Virus record (IMG/VR): IMGVR_UViG_3300028829_006852
Location: 1 to 24,990 of that record
DNA: 24,990 nucleotides
Direction: 5' to 3' (one strand)
From: a virus
Each line of letters opens with the position of its first letter. Position 1 is the first letter of the stretch. A program made the position numbers and the translations under genes. Below the pieces are notes generated by a model. That model was not told where the DNA came from. It saw only the letters and a list, made by a program, of their open reading frames with translations, and searched no databases. Below are positions 13,899 through 20,999 of the stretch, one piece after another.

Positions 13899-14105
13899 AT
13901 GGGTATGTCAAGTTACGTAATGGATATTGAAGAAAAGTTTGTTGATTTGATGGCTGATATCGCTATTGATTCAGAATCATTCCAAGAGTATTCAAGAAGA
14001 ACAATCCGGCATCATAAGATGGTACCGCATTTAAATAGTGAAGAAATTTCTCATATCATTGATAATGTTTGGTATGAAATGACTGTACAATTGGGAGCAA
14101 ATTAA
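13899..14105 (+). CDS. Hypothetical protein, 68 aa
   Basis: A 68-residue helical protein, starting MGMSSYVMDIEEKFVDLM, immediately after the previous gene. GAGGT lies about ten bases before ATG 13899; a second ATG at 13905 is possible. It contains an EYSRRTIRHHKMVPHL basic segment between acidic helices. No family is recognised. Confidence 0.6.
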   Translation: MGMSSYVMDIEEKFVDLMADIAIDSESFQEYSRRTIRHHKMVPHLNSEEISHIIDNVWYEMTVQLGAN

Positions 14106-14106
14106 T

Positions 14107-14352
14107 ATGGCTATTGTTATTACTAAAGAGTCGACTTATGAAGAGCGTATGGATGCTATCCGCGCGGCATCAAAAAGGTTGGCTGCATTGAAGAAGCGTG
14201 AAGCTTACTACACTCGTCAAGAAGTTGAACCGAAAAAAGGTCAAGATCTCGATGAAAACTTTAATCATTGGACAGATGCATCCAAGTATGCTGAGGAACA
14301 TTATGGTGACAAGATGCGCGATACTATTGCTATGGATAACGATTGGAACTAG
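14107..14352 (+). CDS. Hypothetical protein, 81 aa
   Basis: An 81-residue charged protein. An N-terminal helix with RAASKRLAALKKREAYY is basic, and the C-terminal half (DLDENFNHW, EEHYGDKMRD) is acidic. GGGAG lies ten bases before its ATG. The signal-peptide gene that follows starts inside it, so 50 nt are read in two frames. No known domain. Confidence 0.6.
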   Translation: MAIVITKESTYEERMDAIRAASKRLAALKKREAYYTRQEVEPKKGQDLDENFNHWTDASKYAEEHYGDKMRDTIAMDNDWN

Positions 14353-14578
14353 TGCGCATGCACAAGATTGTTTCTATGAGCAACAGGTTCAATATAAGAA
14401 CGGTGAAACCATCACCGCATTTCAACGGTACGATTGTACCAATTCTCCACCACCAAAAGTTATTGTGGTTGAGAAAGAAGCAGAGCCAAAAACTTTAGGT
14501 GATTGGTTATTTAGACTCGAAGAAAATGATTCCTTGAGTCATGTATTAAGTGCTCTAGTCAGTGGAGGAGTTCTATGA
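14303..14578 (+). CDS. Secreted protein with Sec signal peptide, 91 aa
   Basis: The frame is open upstream, but ATG 14303 has GAGGAA just ahead and gives a clean signal peptide, VTRCAILLLWITIGTSAHA, with cleavage before QDCF. The mature protein of about 71 residues has two cysteines in the N-terminal half (QDCFYE and RYDC), probably a disulfide, then a proline/valine linker (PPPKVIVVEKEAEP) and a hydrophobic C-terminal helix (SHVLSALVSGGVL). It starts inside the preceding gene and ends in an ATGA overlap with the next membrane gene. Periplasmic location is expected. Function unknown. Confidence 0.65.
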   Translation: MVTRCAILLLWITIGTSAHAQDCFYEQQVQYKNGETITAFQRYDCTNSPPPKVIVVEKEAEPKTLGDWLFRLEENDSLSHVLSALVSGGVL

Positions 14579-14700
14579 TTAGATTTATGTTAGGTGTTAT
14601 TGCTGGAGTGGCACTCGTTATATTATATCCAGATATTTTAACTTGGTTTGTCGATAGTGGCAGCCGTGATGCAATCATCGAAAGTTTGAAGGAGCTATAA
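14575..14700 (+). CDS. 41-aa single-span membrane protein
   Basis: A 41-residue protein whose N-terminal half is one hydrophobic segment (FMLGVIAGVALVILYP, residues 4-19), followed by an acidic tail DAIIESLKEL. GGAGGAG precedes the ATG, which overlaps the previous TGA by 4 nt. Its stop comes one base before the lipoprotein gene. The close coupling suggests it works with the secreted protein and lipoprotein at the envelope. Confidence 0.65.
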   Translation: MIRFMLGVIAGVALVILYPDILTWFVDSGSRDAIIESLKEL

Positions 14701-14701
14701 G

Positions 14702-15361
14702 ATGAAAAAGATTATGTTACTACCTATTGTTGCAATGGCTGCAGCATGTGATAAGACACCGCCCGATGTGTCAATGTCAAAAGAATTGTTTGAGTATAAG
14801 AAAGCTCAGGTTGAAAACCAAATTGATGAGATGCCTAAGTGGTATACTAATATTCCATCCGAAGAAGATGCAGTCTATGCAGTCGGTACTGCAGTAACTC
14901 CTGATTTACAATTAGCAGTTGATATTGCAGTGCTTTCGGCTAAGACAACTCTAGCTGATCGAGTAGATAGTCGTATTCGTTCTCAAATGAAACTATTCAA
15001 GACTAAAGTCGGTGCAACTGATTTTGATGCTACCGTTCAAAATAATTTTGAACAGGTAACTCGTAATTTAATTGCCGATGCTGATGTTGCTGGTTACTCT
15101 GTAAAAGAACAACAGATTGTTCAGAATGGCACTCAGTATCGTGCTTATGTTTTACTCGAGTATAAGAATGCTACAGCTAATGCTGTTATTAAAACTCGTA
15201 TCAGTCAGAACGAGTACTTACTTGAAAAGCTTCGCGAAACAAAAGCGTTTAAAGAGCTTGATGATAATGTAGCTGCACAAAAAGCTGATGAGCTAGCTGA
15301 AGCAAAAGTGCTCGTAGACGCAATTAACGGTGTACAATCGGATAAAACTGTGGTAGAATAG
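14702..15361 (+). CDS. LPP20-like lipoprotein
   Basis: A 219-residue protein with a lipoprotein signal. KKIMLLPIVAMAAAC ends in an AxAAC lipobox with lipidated C16 and aspartate at +2, which retains lipoproteins in the inner membrane in enteric bacteria. The rule may differ in other hosts. The mature part has PKWYTNIPSEEDAVYAVGTA and DIAVLSAKTTLADRV, the pattern of LPP20-family lipoproteins, then a long helical C terminus. It is coupled to the small membrane gene. Superinfection immunity is one plausible role; nothing in the sequence proves it. Confidence 0.75.
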   Translation: MKKIMLLPIVAMAAACDKTPPDVSMSKELFEYKKAQVENQIDEMPKWYTNIPSEEDAVYAVGTAVTPDLQLAVDIAVLSAKTTLADRVDSRIRSQMKLFKTKVGATDFDATVQNNFEQVTRNLIADADVAGYSVKEQQIVQNGTQYRAYVLLEYKNATANAVIKTRISQNEYLLEKLRETKAFKELDDNVAAQKADELAEAKVLVDAINGVQSDKTVVE

Positions 15362-15365
15362 AATA

Positions 15366-15554
15366 ATGGAAAATATGTCTAGTGATAGAATGATGGCTAT
15401 TCGAGTATTTGAAGGTGAGCTAAATAGGATGAAAGCTATTACTGAAGGTAACTACGATCCTGTGCAAAAGCTTGTTCGTAGATATCTTCAAGAGCGTATT
15501 AATGACATGACTCGAAAAGGCCATAATGCATCAACACTTGTGGAGTATCGATAA
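15366..15554 (+). CDS. Hypothetical protein, 62 aa
   Basis: A 62-residue helical, charged protein (RVFEGELNRMKAITEG, KLVRRYLQERINDMTRKG) placed five bases after the lipoprotein gene. It has no membrane segment or known motif. The ribosome site is poor (GTAGAATAGAATA), so translation may depend on coupling with the gene upstream. Confidence 0.6.
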   Translation: MENMSSDRMMAIRVFEGELNRMKAITEGNYDPVQKLVRRYLQERINDMTRKGHNASTLVEYR

Positions 15555-15556
15555 TT

Positions 15557-15907
15557 ATGACAATGCACTTGGTTCGTGGTATGACTACCATTAGTACTCG
15601 TAAGCGTAAGTCTCGGCAAAAGACTGTTGCAGTCCTTGAAGAAGAACGTAAGACAGCGAAGCTCCTCAAGTCTTTAGGCTATGATCGCAACGCTGGCCGT
15701 AAGTATAAGGCTCCTATGCCTGACTATACGGTACGTAGTACTATTCCAACAAGCGATGTTATAATGCCAGTGTCCGGCAAGCGTCATGAAAATCGCTACA
15801 CAGGCGATGAGCTTGCTGGCATTGGCACCCTCCATAAATCCAATATGGTTCCTGTTCGTAAGGATAGTAATGATGCACATGAAATCGCCAGAATGCGTAG
15901 GGGATAA
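15557..15907 (+). CDS. Basic hypothetical protein, 116 aa
   Basis: A 116-residue protein rich in Arg and Lys (TISTRKRKSRQKTVAVLEEE, KSLGYDRNAGRKYKA), without a membrane segment. The central part is Pro/Ser/Thr-rich (PMPDYTVRSTIPTSDVIMPV), suggesting an extended or disordered region. Basic composition could reflect nucleic-acid or virion binding. Codons are more GC-rich than in neighbours. It is the last gene before promoter P5. No family recognised. Confidence 0.6.
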   Translation: MTMHLVRGMTTISTRKRKSRQKTVAVLEEERKTAKLLKSLGYDRNAGRKYKAPMPDYTVRSTIPTSDVIMPVSGKRHENRYTGDELAGIGTLHKSNMVPVRKDSNDAHEIARMRRG

Positions 15908-15969
15908 ACTATACATCATTTGTTTATGAATGCACACCAGAAGGTGCCACTAAAAAAAGTTACAGCAAT

Positions 15970-16011
15970 ATGCATTTTTTCCTTTACTTTTACGTCAAAG
16001 TGTGGTAGAAT
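15970..16011 (+). promoter_or_regulatory. Early-type sigma70 promoter P5 with upstream ATGCAT box
   Basis: ATGCAT at 15970-15975, TTTACT at 15983-15988, a 17-bp spacer ending in AGTGTGG, and TAGAAT at 16006-16011. It lacks AGATCT and has one -10 mismatch, so it may be weaker or regulated differently. The rest of 15908-16041 shows nothing else. Confidence 0.75.
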
Positions 16012-16041
16012 AGTAGTATAATAAAGAAAGAGGAGTATATT

Positions 16042-16230
16042 ATGGAAAAAACATATGCATATAAGTACGGTGAGTTACTAATACTTGCACAAACACTAGC
16101 TCATACAGTTAAAGAAGATATTCGGCTGGATGTAAATGGGCCATATGCTTTTGCCCATAAACTTGTATTAGCTCAAGCTAATGCAGTTCAGGATCTTATT
16201 GTAGAACATGAAAAGAGAGGTAAGGAATAA
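16042..16230 (+). CDS. Hypothetical protein, 62 aa
   Basis: First gene after P5, with AAAGAGGAG before its ATG and the same leader as the gene after P1. Sixty-two residues form two likely helices (YGELLILAQTLAHTVKE and YAFAHKLVLAQANAVQDLIVEHE) in a helical hairpin. No family is recognised. It overlaps the next ATG by one base (TAATG). Confidence 0.65.
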   Translation: MEKTYAYKYGELLILAQTLAHTVKEDIRLDVNGPYAFAHKLVLAQANAVQDLIVEHEKRGKE

Positions 16231-17348
16231 TGGCAAAACGTAAACAGAAACTTAGGGCTAAAGCTAAAACAGGTTTATCAGCAGTTCCTATTGATAAAGG
16301 ATTTAGTGTTGCTGTAGATTACTTTCATATGAATGTTGATCGTAAAGATCTTATTAACACTATGAAGTCATATGTAAAAAAGAATATGGACAAAGAACAA
16401 GCACGATATGTTCTATCATGTCCGGACTATAAGTTCTATGCGTTTACTCATAAATGTGCTACAGCATTTTGGATTGATGCTGGTTTACCTTCAGATGATA
16501 AGGTTAAACAATATGCTGAAGGACTATATAAGCATTTAATTGAATGCACTGAAATGGGTAAGAAGCTATACTTTGAAAAGCAAGCTAAGCTAAAAGACTC
16601 AGATAAAGTTGTATCTCTTTCTCCGATGCAAAGATTGCAAAACAAAATAGGTAATACCATTATGCAAGATCTCCTTGATCTAGAAGATCAATGGATGGAT
16701 GGAGAAAAAGCTGAACTAGATATTTACCAAGAATTTAAACGACACGGTTTGCCTAACAGTGCTACTAACGCTGTAAGGCCGGTGATTGAGGGATGGTTAC
16801 TAGATTATGGTGATGCATACCATAAGCGTTGTCCTGATGCTGTTGAAGGTTATGCACATGTGAAAAGACCTGAACTCAATCGCCGCATTAAATGTTGTGA
16901 AGCTATGCTAGCTGATCTAGATAAACTTAAAGCTGCGGCTAAAGCTACTCGAGCTACAAAGGTGAAAGGTCCTAAAGCTGCGGATAAACAAATCACTCGA
17001 GTTCAATACAAAAAAGAAGATAACGAGTTTAAGTTGGTGTCTATACCACCTATCAAAATGGTTGGTCAAACTCGGCTATTCACATTTAATACTAAGACTC
17101 GTATCCTTTCTGAGTATATTACTCAAGCTGCAAATGGATTTGAGATCTCAGGTACATCACTTAAGAATTTCGATAAAGTTAATAGTAGGTGTACTAAACT
17201 TAGAAAGCCTGATGAATTCATTGCTATTGTTCAGAATAAGAGTGTAACTCAAATCGATAAGGAGTTCAAACAACTTACTACTAAAGTCAATGTACCAAAT
17301 GGTAGATTGAATATGGATACAATATTACTAAGGGCATTAGACAAATGA
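16230..17348 (+). CDS. Conserved unknown protein beside gp33/gp32, 372 aa
   Basis: A 372-residue soluble protein with a very basic N terminus (AKRKQKLRAKAKTG), a helical central part (residues about 140-240) and a Lys/Ala-rich linker near 235-255 (LKAAAKATRATKVKGPKAAD). The C-terminal beta-rich region follows (FKLVSIPPIKMVGQTRLFTF). The basic start and linker suggest nucleic-acid binding, but no motif proves it. It occupies the place where T4 has gene 59 relative to gene 33, but length and sequence do not look like the gp59 helicase loader. It overlaps the gp33-like gene by 4 nt. Confidence 0.65.
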   Translation: MAKRKQKLRAKAKTGLSAVPIDKGFSVAVDYFHMNVDRKDLINTMKSYVKKNMDKEQARYVLSCPDYKFYAFTHKCATAFWIDAGLPSDDKVKQYAEGLYKHLIECTEMGKKLYFEKQAKLKDSDKVVSLSPMQRLQNKIGNTIMQDLLDLEDQWMDGEKAELDIYQEFKRHGLPNSATNAVRPVIEGWLLDYGDAYHKRCPDAVEGYAHVKRPELNRRIKCCEAMLADLDKLKAAAKATRATKVKGPKAADKQITRVQYKKEDNEFKLVSIPPIKMVGQTRLFTFNTKTRILSEYITQAANGFEISGTSLKNFDKVNSRCTKLRKPDEFIAIVQNKSVTQIDKEFKQLTTKVNVPNGRLNMDTILLRALDK

Positions 17349-17587
17349 CAGTAGAAGAACAGTTTCTCAATAAAGCTAAATTTTCAAAGATGGTAGAAAA
17401 AGCAGTAGGTGATTTAAAGATTACTTACATGGATGCTATTCTATACATCTGTGAAAAGAACGATATTGAGCCAGAGGATGTAAAGAAATTTGTATCCCCT
17501 ATCATAAAAGGAAAGCTTGAAGCTGAGGCTATGAATCTTAACTTCATTCCAAAAACTAATTCAATTGATTCAGCATTATTCGAATAA
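17345..17587 (+). CDS. 33: Late-transcription accessory protein, gp33-like
   Basis: An 80-residue helical protein directly before gene 32, the position of gene 33 in the T4 32-59-33 neighbourhood. The sequence includes KMVEKAVGDLKITYMDAILY and CEKNDIEPEDVKKFVSP, matching small gp33-like proteins of T4-like phages in style. Its end, NSIDSALFE, resembles the hydrophobic and acidic clamp-binding tail of T4 late factors. In T4, gp33 bridges RNA polymerase and the sliding clamp gp45 at late promoters. Family assignment rests on size, context and the tail. It is shorter than T4 gp33 (112 aa as I recall). Promoter P6 begins 16 bases after the stop. Confidence 0.6.
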   Translation: MTVEEQFLNKAKFSKMVEKAVGDLKITYMDAILYICEKNDIEPEDVKKFVSPIIKGKLEAEAMNLNFIPKTNSIDSALFE

Positions 17588-17593
17588 GTTGAA

Positions 17594-17601
17594 TATAAAT
17601 A
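17594..17601 (+). promoter_or_regulatory. Candidate T4-type late promoter box before gene 32
   Basis: An exact TATAAATA two bases before the -35 of P6. A late transcript would start near 17609 and cover the same leader. Gene 32 would then have both an early and a late start, as in T4. Confidence 0.5.
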
Positions 17602-17603
17602 GT

Positions 17604-17632
17604 TGTACATTACAGTCATACTGTGTTATAAT
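17604..17632 (+). promoter_or_regulatory. Early-type sigma70 promoter P6 for gene 32
   Basis: TGTACA at 17604-17609, a 17-bp spacer ending in ACTGTGT, and TATAAT at 17627-17632. It lacks AGATCT. The leader is about 26 nt, with AAAAGGA before the ATG at 17666. Confidence 0.8.
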
Positions 17633-17665
17633 AAATCATACATTGCAATATAAAAAGGAAATACA

Positions 17666-18571
17666 ATGTCATTCGAAAATCTAAAACGCAACCGCGATCA
17701 AATCTCCAAATTAGTTCAAGCAGCAGAAGCCGTCGGTGGCGGTGAAAAAAAGTCATACGCTGATGAACGTGAATGGAAACCAACAGTAGATAAAGCAGGA
17801 AATGGATATGCCGTACTCAGATTCTTGCCAGCCGCAGAAGGTTCAGACTTACCGTGGGTTCGATATTGGGACCATGGATTCAAAGGACCAACCGGTCAAT
17901 GGTATATCGAAAACAGCCTTACATCTATTGGTCAACCTGATCCTGTTGGCGAACTCAACTCACGGCTCTGGAATTCCGGCCATGAAGAAGATAAAGATAC
18001 TGCCCGGAAACAAAAGCGTCGACTACACTATGTAGTTAATGCATTGGTTGTAGAAGATCCTTCTGCTCCACATAATGTTGGCCGTGTAGTACTCTATAAG
18101 TTTGGTAAGAAAATCTTTGATAAAGTTATGGATGTTATGCAACCATCATTTGCTGATGAGAAAGCTGTTAACCCATTTGACTTCTGGGATGGTGCAGACT
18201 TTAAACTTAAGATTCGGCAGGTTGAAGGTTATCGCAACTACGATAAATCTGAATTTGCTTCACCTGCACCATTGTTCGGTGGTGATGATACAAAACTCGA
18301 AGAGGTATATGGTAAACAACATAACCTTAATGAGTTCACTGATCCTTCGAACTACAAGACTTATGATGAACTCAAAGCTAAACTTGCACGGGTTCTCGGT
18401 GAATCACCTCAAGCCATGGGTGCACCTACTATGGCACAGGAATCTCAAATGAATGTTCCTGCTCCAGCACCTGAGTATAAAGTGGCTGAACCAATCACTG
18501 CAGAAGAAATGAATGTTACCAGTGATGATGATACGATGTCTTATTTTGCTAAGCTAGCTCAAGAAGACTAA
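17666..18571 (+). CDS. 32: Single-stranded DNA-binding protein gp32 (zinc-less)
   Basis: A 301-residue gp32 homologue, the same length as the T4 protein. The N-terminal cooperativity region (FENLKRNRDQISKLVQAA) carries basic residues. The OB-fold core has YAVLRFLPA, VRYWDHGFK, QWYIENSL, VVEDPSAPHNVGRVVLYKFGKKIFDK and FKLKIRQVEGYRNYDKSEF, all readily aligned with T4. The acidic C terminus (TSDDDTMSYFAKLAQED) binds replication partners in the family. The T4 zinc cysteines are absent: the IENCSS and CPVC positions read IENSLT and DPVG, and only the histidine of DHGF remains. It coats ssDNA in replication, recombination and repair. Its stop overlaps the stop of the convergent gene. Confidence 0.95.
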   Translation: MSFENLKRNRDQISKLVQAAEAVGGGEKKSYADEREWKPTVDKAGNGYAVLRFLPAAEGSDLPWVRYWDHGFKGPTGQWYIENSLTSIGQPDPVGELNSRLWNSGHEEDKDTARKQKRRLHYVVNALVVEDPSAPHNVGRVVLYKFGKKIFDKVMDVMQPSFADEKAVNPFDFWDGADFKLKIRQVEGYRNYDKSEFASPAPLFGGDDTKLEEVYGKQHNLNEFTDPSNYKTYDELKAKLARVLGESPQAMGAPTMAQESQMNVPAPAPEYKVAEPITAEEMNVTSDDDTMSYFAKLAQED

Positions 18572-20091
18572 TGGGCTAAATAACCATAGGCTTCCTCCAT
18601 CGGCCTATCTGGATTATTTACAGTTGGCGGTGAGGAAGTCATTACAATATCCTGTTTAACAGGATTATTTTGTGATGCATCTATTACAGTTGGTGTTGTA
18701 TTTACACCAACTGTTCTATATTTTTCAAAATATTCTATAAGCGACATATTCATTTCTTTAGCTAGTTCTTTTATTTTTGTCATATCACTTATGCCAAAAG
18801 TTGCGCTCAGCATCGCTTCCTGAGCTTTAGCATTTTCTATCCTCCTAATATTAGAGGGAATAATTTTTTTATTGTCTCTTTTAACTGCTACAAATTTTAT
18901 TATCTCATCAGCAGTTGTTTTATCTGACTGTGTTACTTTTGCCCCAAATGCCTCAGCTGCTTGTTCTGCAGTCATTCCGCCTTGAGATGATCCTCGTCTA
19001 AGCATAGCATCTCTATTATCACTATTAAGAAATGCAGCGCGCTCTGCATTAAGTTTCTCAAGTGAGGCCATAGCATTTTTCAATGCAGCAGCATCACCAG
19101 CTGAGAATTTTACCCCGGTGCGTGGATCCATCGCATCTCGTTTCTGTTTGAAAAGCGTTTGTACTTGGCTTTGAGTTTCATCAAGTAATTTTGCTCGTTC
19201 AGGTCTTGCTTGTCTAAAAGCATCTTTTTCAGCTGATGTTGTAATAAAGTCTGGAGCAATTTTATCTAGTGAATCTAATATAAAATTACCTGCAGCTATT
19301 ATACTATCTTCAACATTCTTTTTAATGTTTGCAGCTTTTTCATCTACAAGTTTCTTAAACTCTGGATCATTTTGATATCTGTCATATGCCTTATATAGAC
19401 TAAAACTACCAGCAATAATAGCGCCACCAATGGCACCTAATGGACCAAGCACTAAACCACCTATTGTAGTAAATGCTGCAATATTGGTAAGGCCTTTAGC
19501 GCTTTCACCAATAATTGGTGCCCAGTCAATATTTTGTTTAGCAAGTTCTGTTTCAACATAATTGCCTAATTCATTACTTGCTACTAAAATAGCAGATGCC
19601 AGACCACCAAGAATGGCACCTTTTGGTCCAAACATAGCTCCTATGCCAGCACCAACAATTCCAGCTTCCGTTAACGCAGCAGCAAAATCTGAGCCAGTCA
19701 AAGCTTTCACACCCTTTGCAATCTCATCTGCAAACATTGCAGCTATAAGACCAAAAACACCTCGCTTTAATAATTTTGCTAGAAATGCTAGTGAGAATAA
19801 TTTACCAGCACCGCTTAATAACTTACCAAAACCCATACCACCTAAGAAATTTCCAAGATTAAATCCATCATCGCCACCATTTTTTTTAACTTCTTGTGTA
19901 GCAGTAGCTATAGTTGCTGCTTGATTATTTTTCTTTTCTCTAAGCGCTTCTAAATCATCAAGTCTTTTTCTTTTTTCAAAATCAAAAAAACCTAATATAC
20001 CAACTTTCATTTCACTAATATTTTTATTAGTGTCTTCAGCTAGCTTTTTATTAGATAATAAAGTTTGATTAATTTCAGCTAGTGTAGCCAT
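18568..20091 (-). CDS. Tape-measure-like tail protein (gp29-type candidate)
   Basis: A 507-residue protein read after gp26 and its chaperone-like extension, the position where tail phages carry the tape-measure gene. The N-terminal 70 residues are helical and charged. Glycine- and alanine-rich hydrophobic stretches lie at about 80-115, 140-175 and 205-235 (AGIGAMFGPKGAILGGLASA). A long helical region (about 245-450) with AKLLDETQSQVQTLFKQKRD follows, then a disordered Pro/Asn/Thr tail (SSPPTVNNPDRPMEEAYGY). The hydrophobic segments fit the membrane-entering part of tape measures. T4 gp29 is 590 residues. A different virion protein cannot be excluded. Its stop overlaps the gp32 stop on the opposite strand. 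Confidence 0.5.
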   Translation of the reverse strand: MATLAEINQTLLSNKKLAEDTNKNISEMKVGILGFFDFEKRKRLDDLEALREKKNNQAATIATATQEVKKNGGDDGFNLGNFLGGMGFGKLLSGAGKLFSLAFLAKLLKRGVFGLIAAMFADEIAKGVKALTGSDFAAALTEAGIVGAGIGAMFGPKGAILGGLASAILVASNELGNYVETELAKQNIDWAPIIGESAKGLTNIAAFTTIGGLVLGPLGAIGGAIIAGSFSLYKAYDRYQNDPEFKKLVDEKAANIKKNVEDSIIAAGNFILDSLDKIAPDFITTSAEKDAFRQARPERAKLLDETQSQVQTLFKQKRDAMDPRTGVKFSAGDAAALKNAMASLEKLNAERAAFLNSDNRDAMLRRGSSQGGMTAEQAAEAFGAKVTQSDKTTADEIIKFVAVKRDNKKIIPSNIRRIENAKAQEAMLSATFGISDMTKIKELAKEMNMSLIEYFEKYRTVGVNTTPTVIDASQNNPVKQDIVMTSSPPTVNNPDRPMEEAYGYLAH

Positions 20092-20093
20092 TG

Positions 20094-20273
20094 CTATCCC
20101 CTTTGGGCTTGTTCATTTTTTTCTTTTAAGTCTTCTGTAAGTAACGTTAGATATACTTCCCTCTCCCAAGGTATCATTAAATCTATTTCTGTTAAAGAGT
20201 ATTGAAAATTTTGCATTAGTTGATAGTTAACTCTATAATAGTTTTCTAAAGAATCATGAGAGAGGTTTAAGAA
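20094..20273 (-). CDS. -1 frameshift extension of gp26 (tail-assembly-chaperone-like)
   Basis: A frame open from 20300 to the stop at 20094-20096. Its conserved-looking part starts well before the first ATG (20216), with FLNLSHDSLENYYRVNYQL, then MQNFQYSLTEIDLMIPWERE and VYLTLLTEDLKEKNEQAQRG. The SLTEI...MIPWEREVYL pattern is familiar from tail-chaperone extensions and gp26/gp51-neighbour proteins of T4-like and SPO1-like phages. A -1 shift on the T8 run at the end of gp26 would add these 59 residues, giving a 297-residue fusion. Separate translation from ATG 20216 would yield only 40 residues and lacks a clear ribosome site. I favour frameshifting; it is inferred, not shown. Confidence 0.6.
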   Translation of the reverse strand, partial: FLNLSHDSLENYYRVNYQLMQNFQYSLTEIDLMIPWEREVYLTLLTEDLKEKNEQAQRG

Positions 20274-20986
20274 AAAAAATCCTGAATGCCTTCCAATACA
20301 TTATGATTTTCTTTACCACATGATTCGCATGTAAACTTAACATCGTATTTTAATGTTGGCGCATTTGAAATAAATTTATTAATTTCATTAAATTGACTAG
20401 TCGTTAATGAATTTATAAATTGATCGATTTCTTCATCTGATTCATTTTTTAACGAAATCAATTCATCTTCTGTCATTATACTATCAATTGATATTTTAAT
20501 TGTTTCGTATACAATTTCAGTATTTGAATAATTATCTTCAGTAATAATTTTGTTGTTAATAATTTCAGTGTAAGAAGGCCATTTCATTTTAAGAGAAATG
20601 TCATCATTAATTTTTACAATATTAGATTCATTTAAATTTATTAGTTCTGCATTCTCTAAATTTACTACTACTTCGTTTGAATGCAAGCATGATTCATCTG
20701 AACATTTTACTGTAATTGTGGTAGTTTCACCTACAGCTTTAGTTCTAATATTTGTAAAAACATAATCTACATCAAATGATGTAAGTTTCTTTTCATCTAT
20801 ACTAGGACAACACGCGCTTATTGTAGCTAAAATTGAATTAAGAATTTGTTTTTTATCTTTTGTTTCAAATGCCATTAACAATACTTTTTGTTCTTTCACA
20901 AGAAATGGTCTAAATTGTATTACTTCTTGTGTCGACGGTATAGTTAATTCATATTGAGGTGATTCATTTAACCGTGGTAGTGCCAT
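20267..20986 (-). CDS. 26: Baseplate hub assembly protein gp26-like
   Basis: A 239-residue protein of the T4 base-plate (gp26) family type. The N terminus ALPRLNESPQYELTIPSTQE, followed by IQFRPFLVKEQKVLLMAFE, is characteristic of the phage family. The middle is helical and acidic. Four cysteines in two pairs (C95, C100 and C220, C223 in CESCGK) look like a zinc ribbon joining distant parts of the chain. T4 gp26 is needed for assembly of the baseplate hub. Here its end carries the slippery T8 run, so a fraction of ribosomes may make a longer product with a chaperone-like tail. AGGAG precedes the start and overlaps the stop region of the gp54-like gene. Confidence 0.8.
   Translation of the reverse strand: MALPRLNESPQYELTIPSTQEVIQFRPFLVKEQKVLLMAFETKDKKQILNSILATISACCPSIDEKKLTSFDVDYVFTNIRTKAVGETTTITVKCSDESCLHSNEVVVNLENAELINLNESNIVKINDDISLKMKWPSYTEIINNKIITEDNYSNTEIVYETIKISIDSIMTEDELISLKNESDEEIDQFINSLTTSQFNEINKFISNAPTLKYDVKFTCESCGKENHNVLEGIQDFFS
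20272..20279 (-). other. Slippery sequence T TTT TTT for -1 frameshift
   Basis: On the minus strand the gp26 frame reads GAT TTT TTT TCT TAA. The last T of GAT plus two TTT codons form an ideal X XXY YYZ heptamer, and the zero-frame stop follows one codon later. After slipping back one base the ribosome continues TTC TTA AAC into the extension frame. Confidence 0.6.
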
Positions 20987-20999
20987 TTATAATTTACTC

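Noticed and set aside
15925-15960. CACC-AGAA-GGTG hairpin as a terminator
   Set aside because: Only four base pairs and it is followed by A rather than T residues.
19562-19924. Open frame of 120 codons on the plus strand
   Set aside because: It lies fully antisense to the tape-measure-like gene and has the proline/alanine-rich composition of a reverse reading of Gly/Ala codons.
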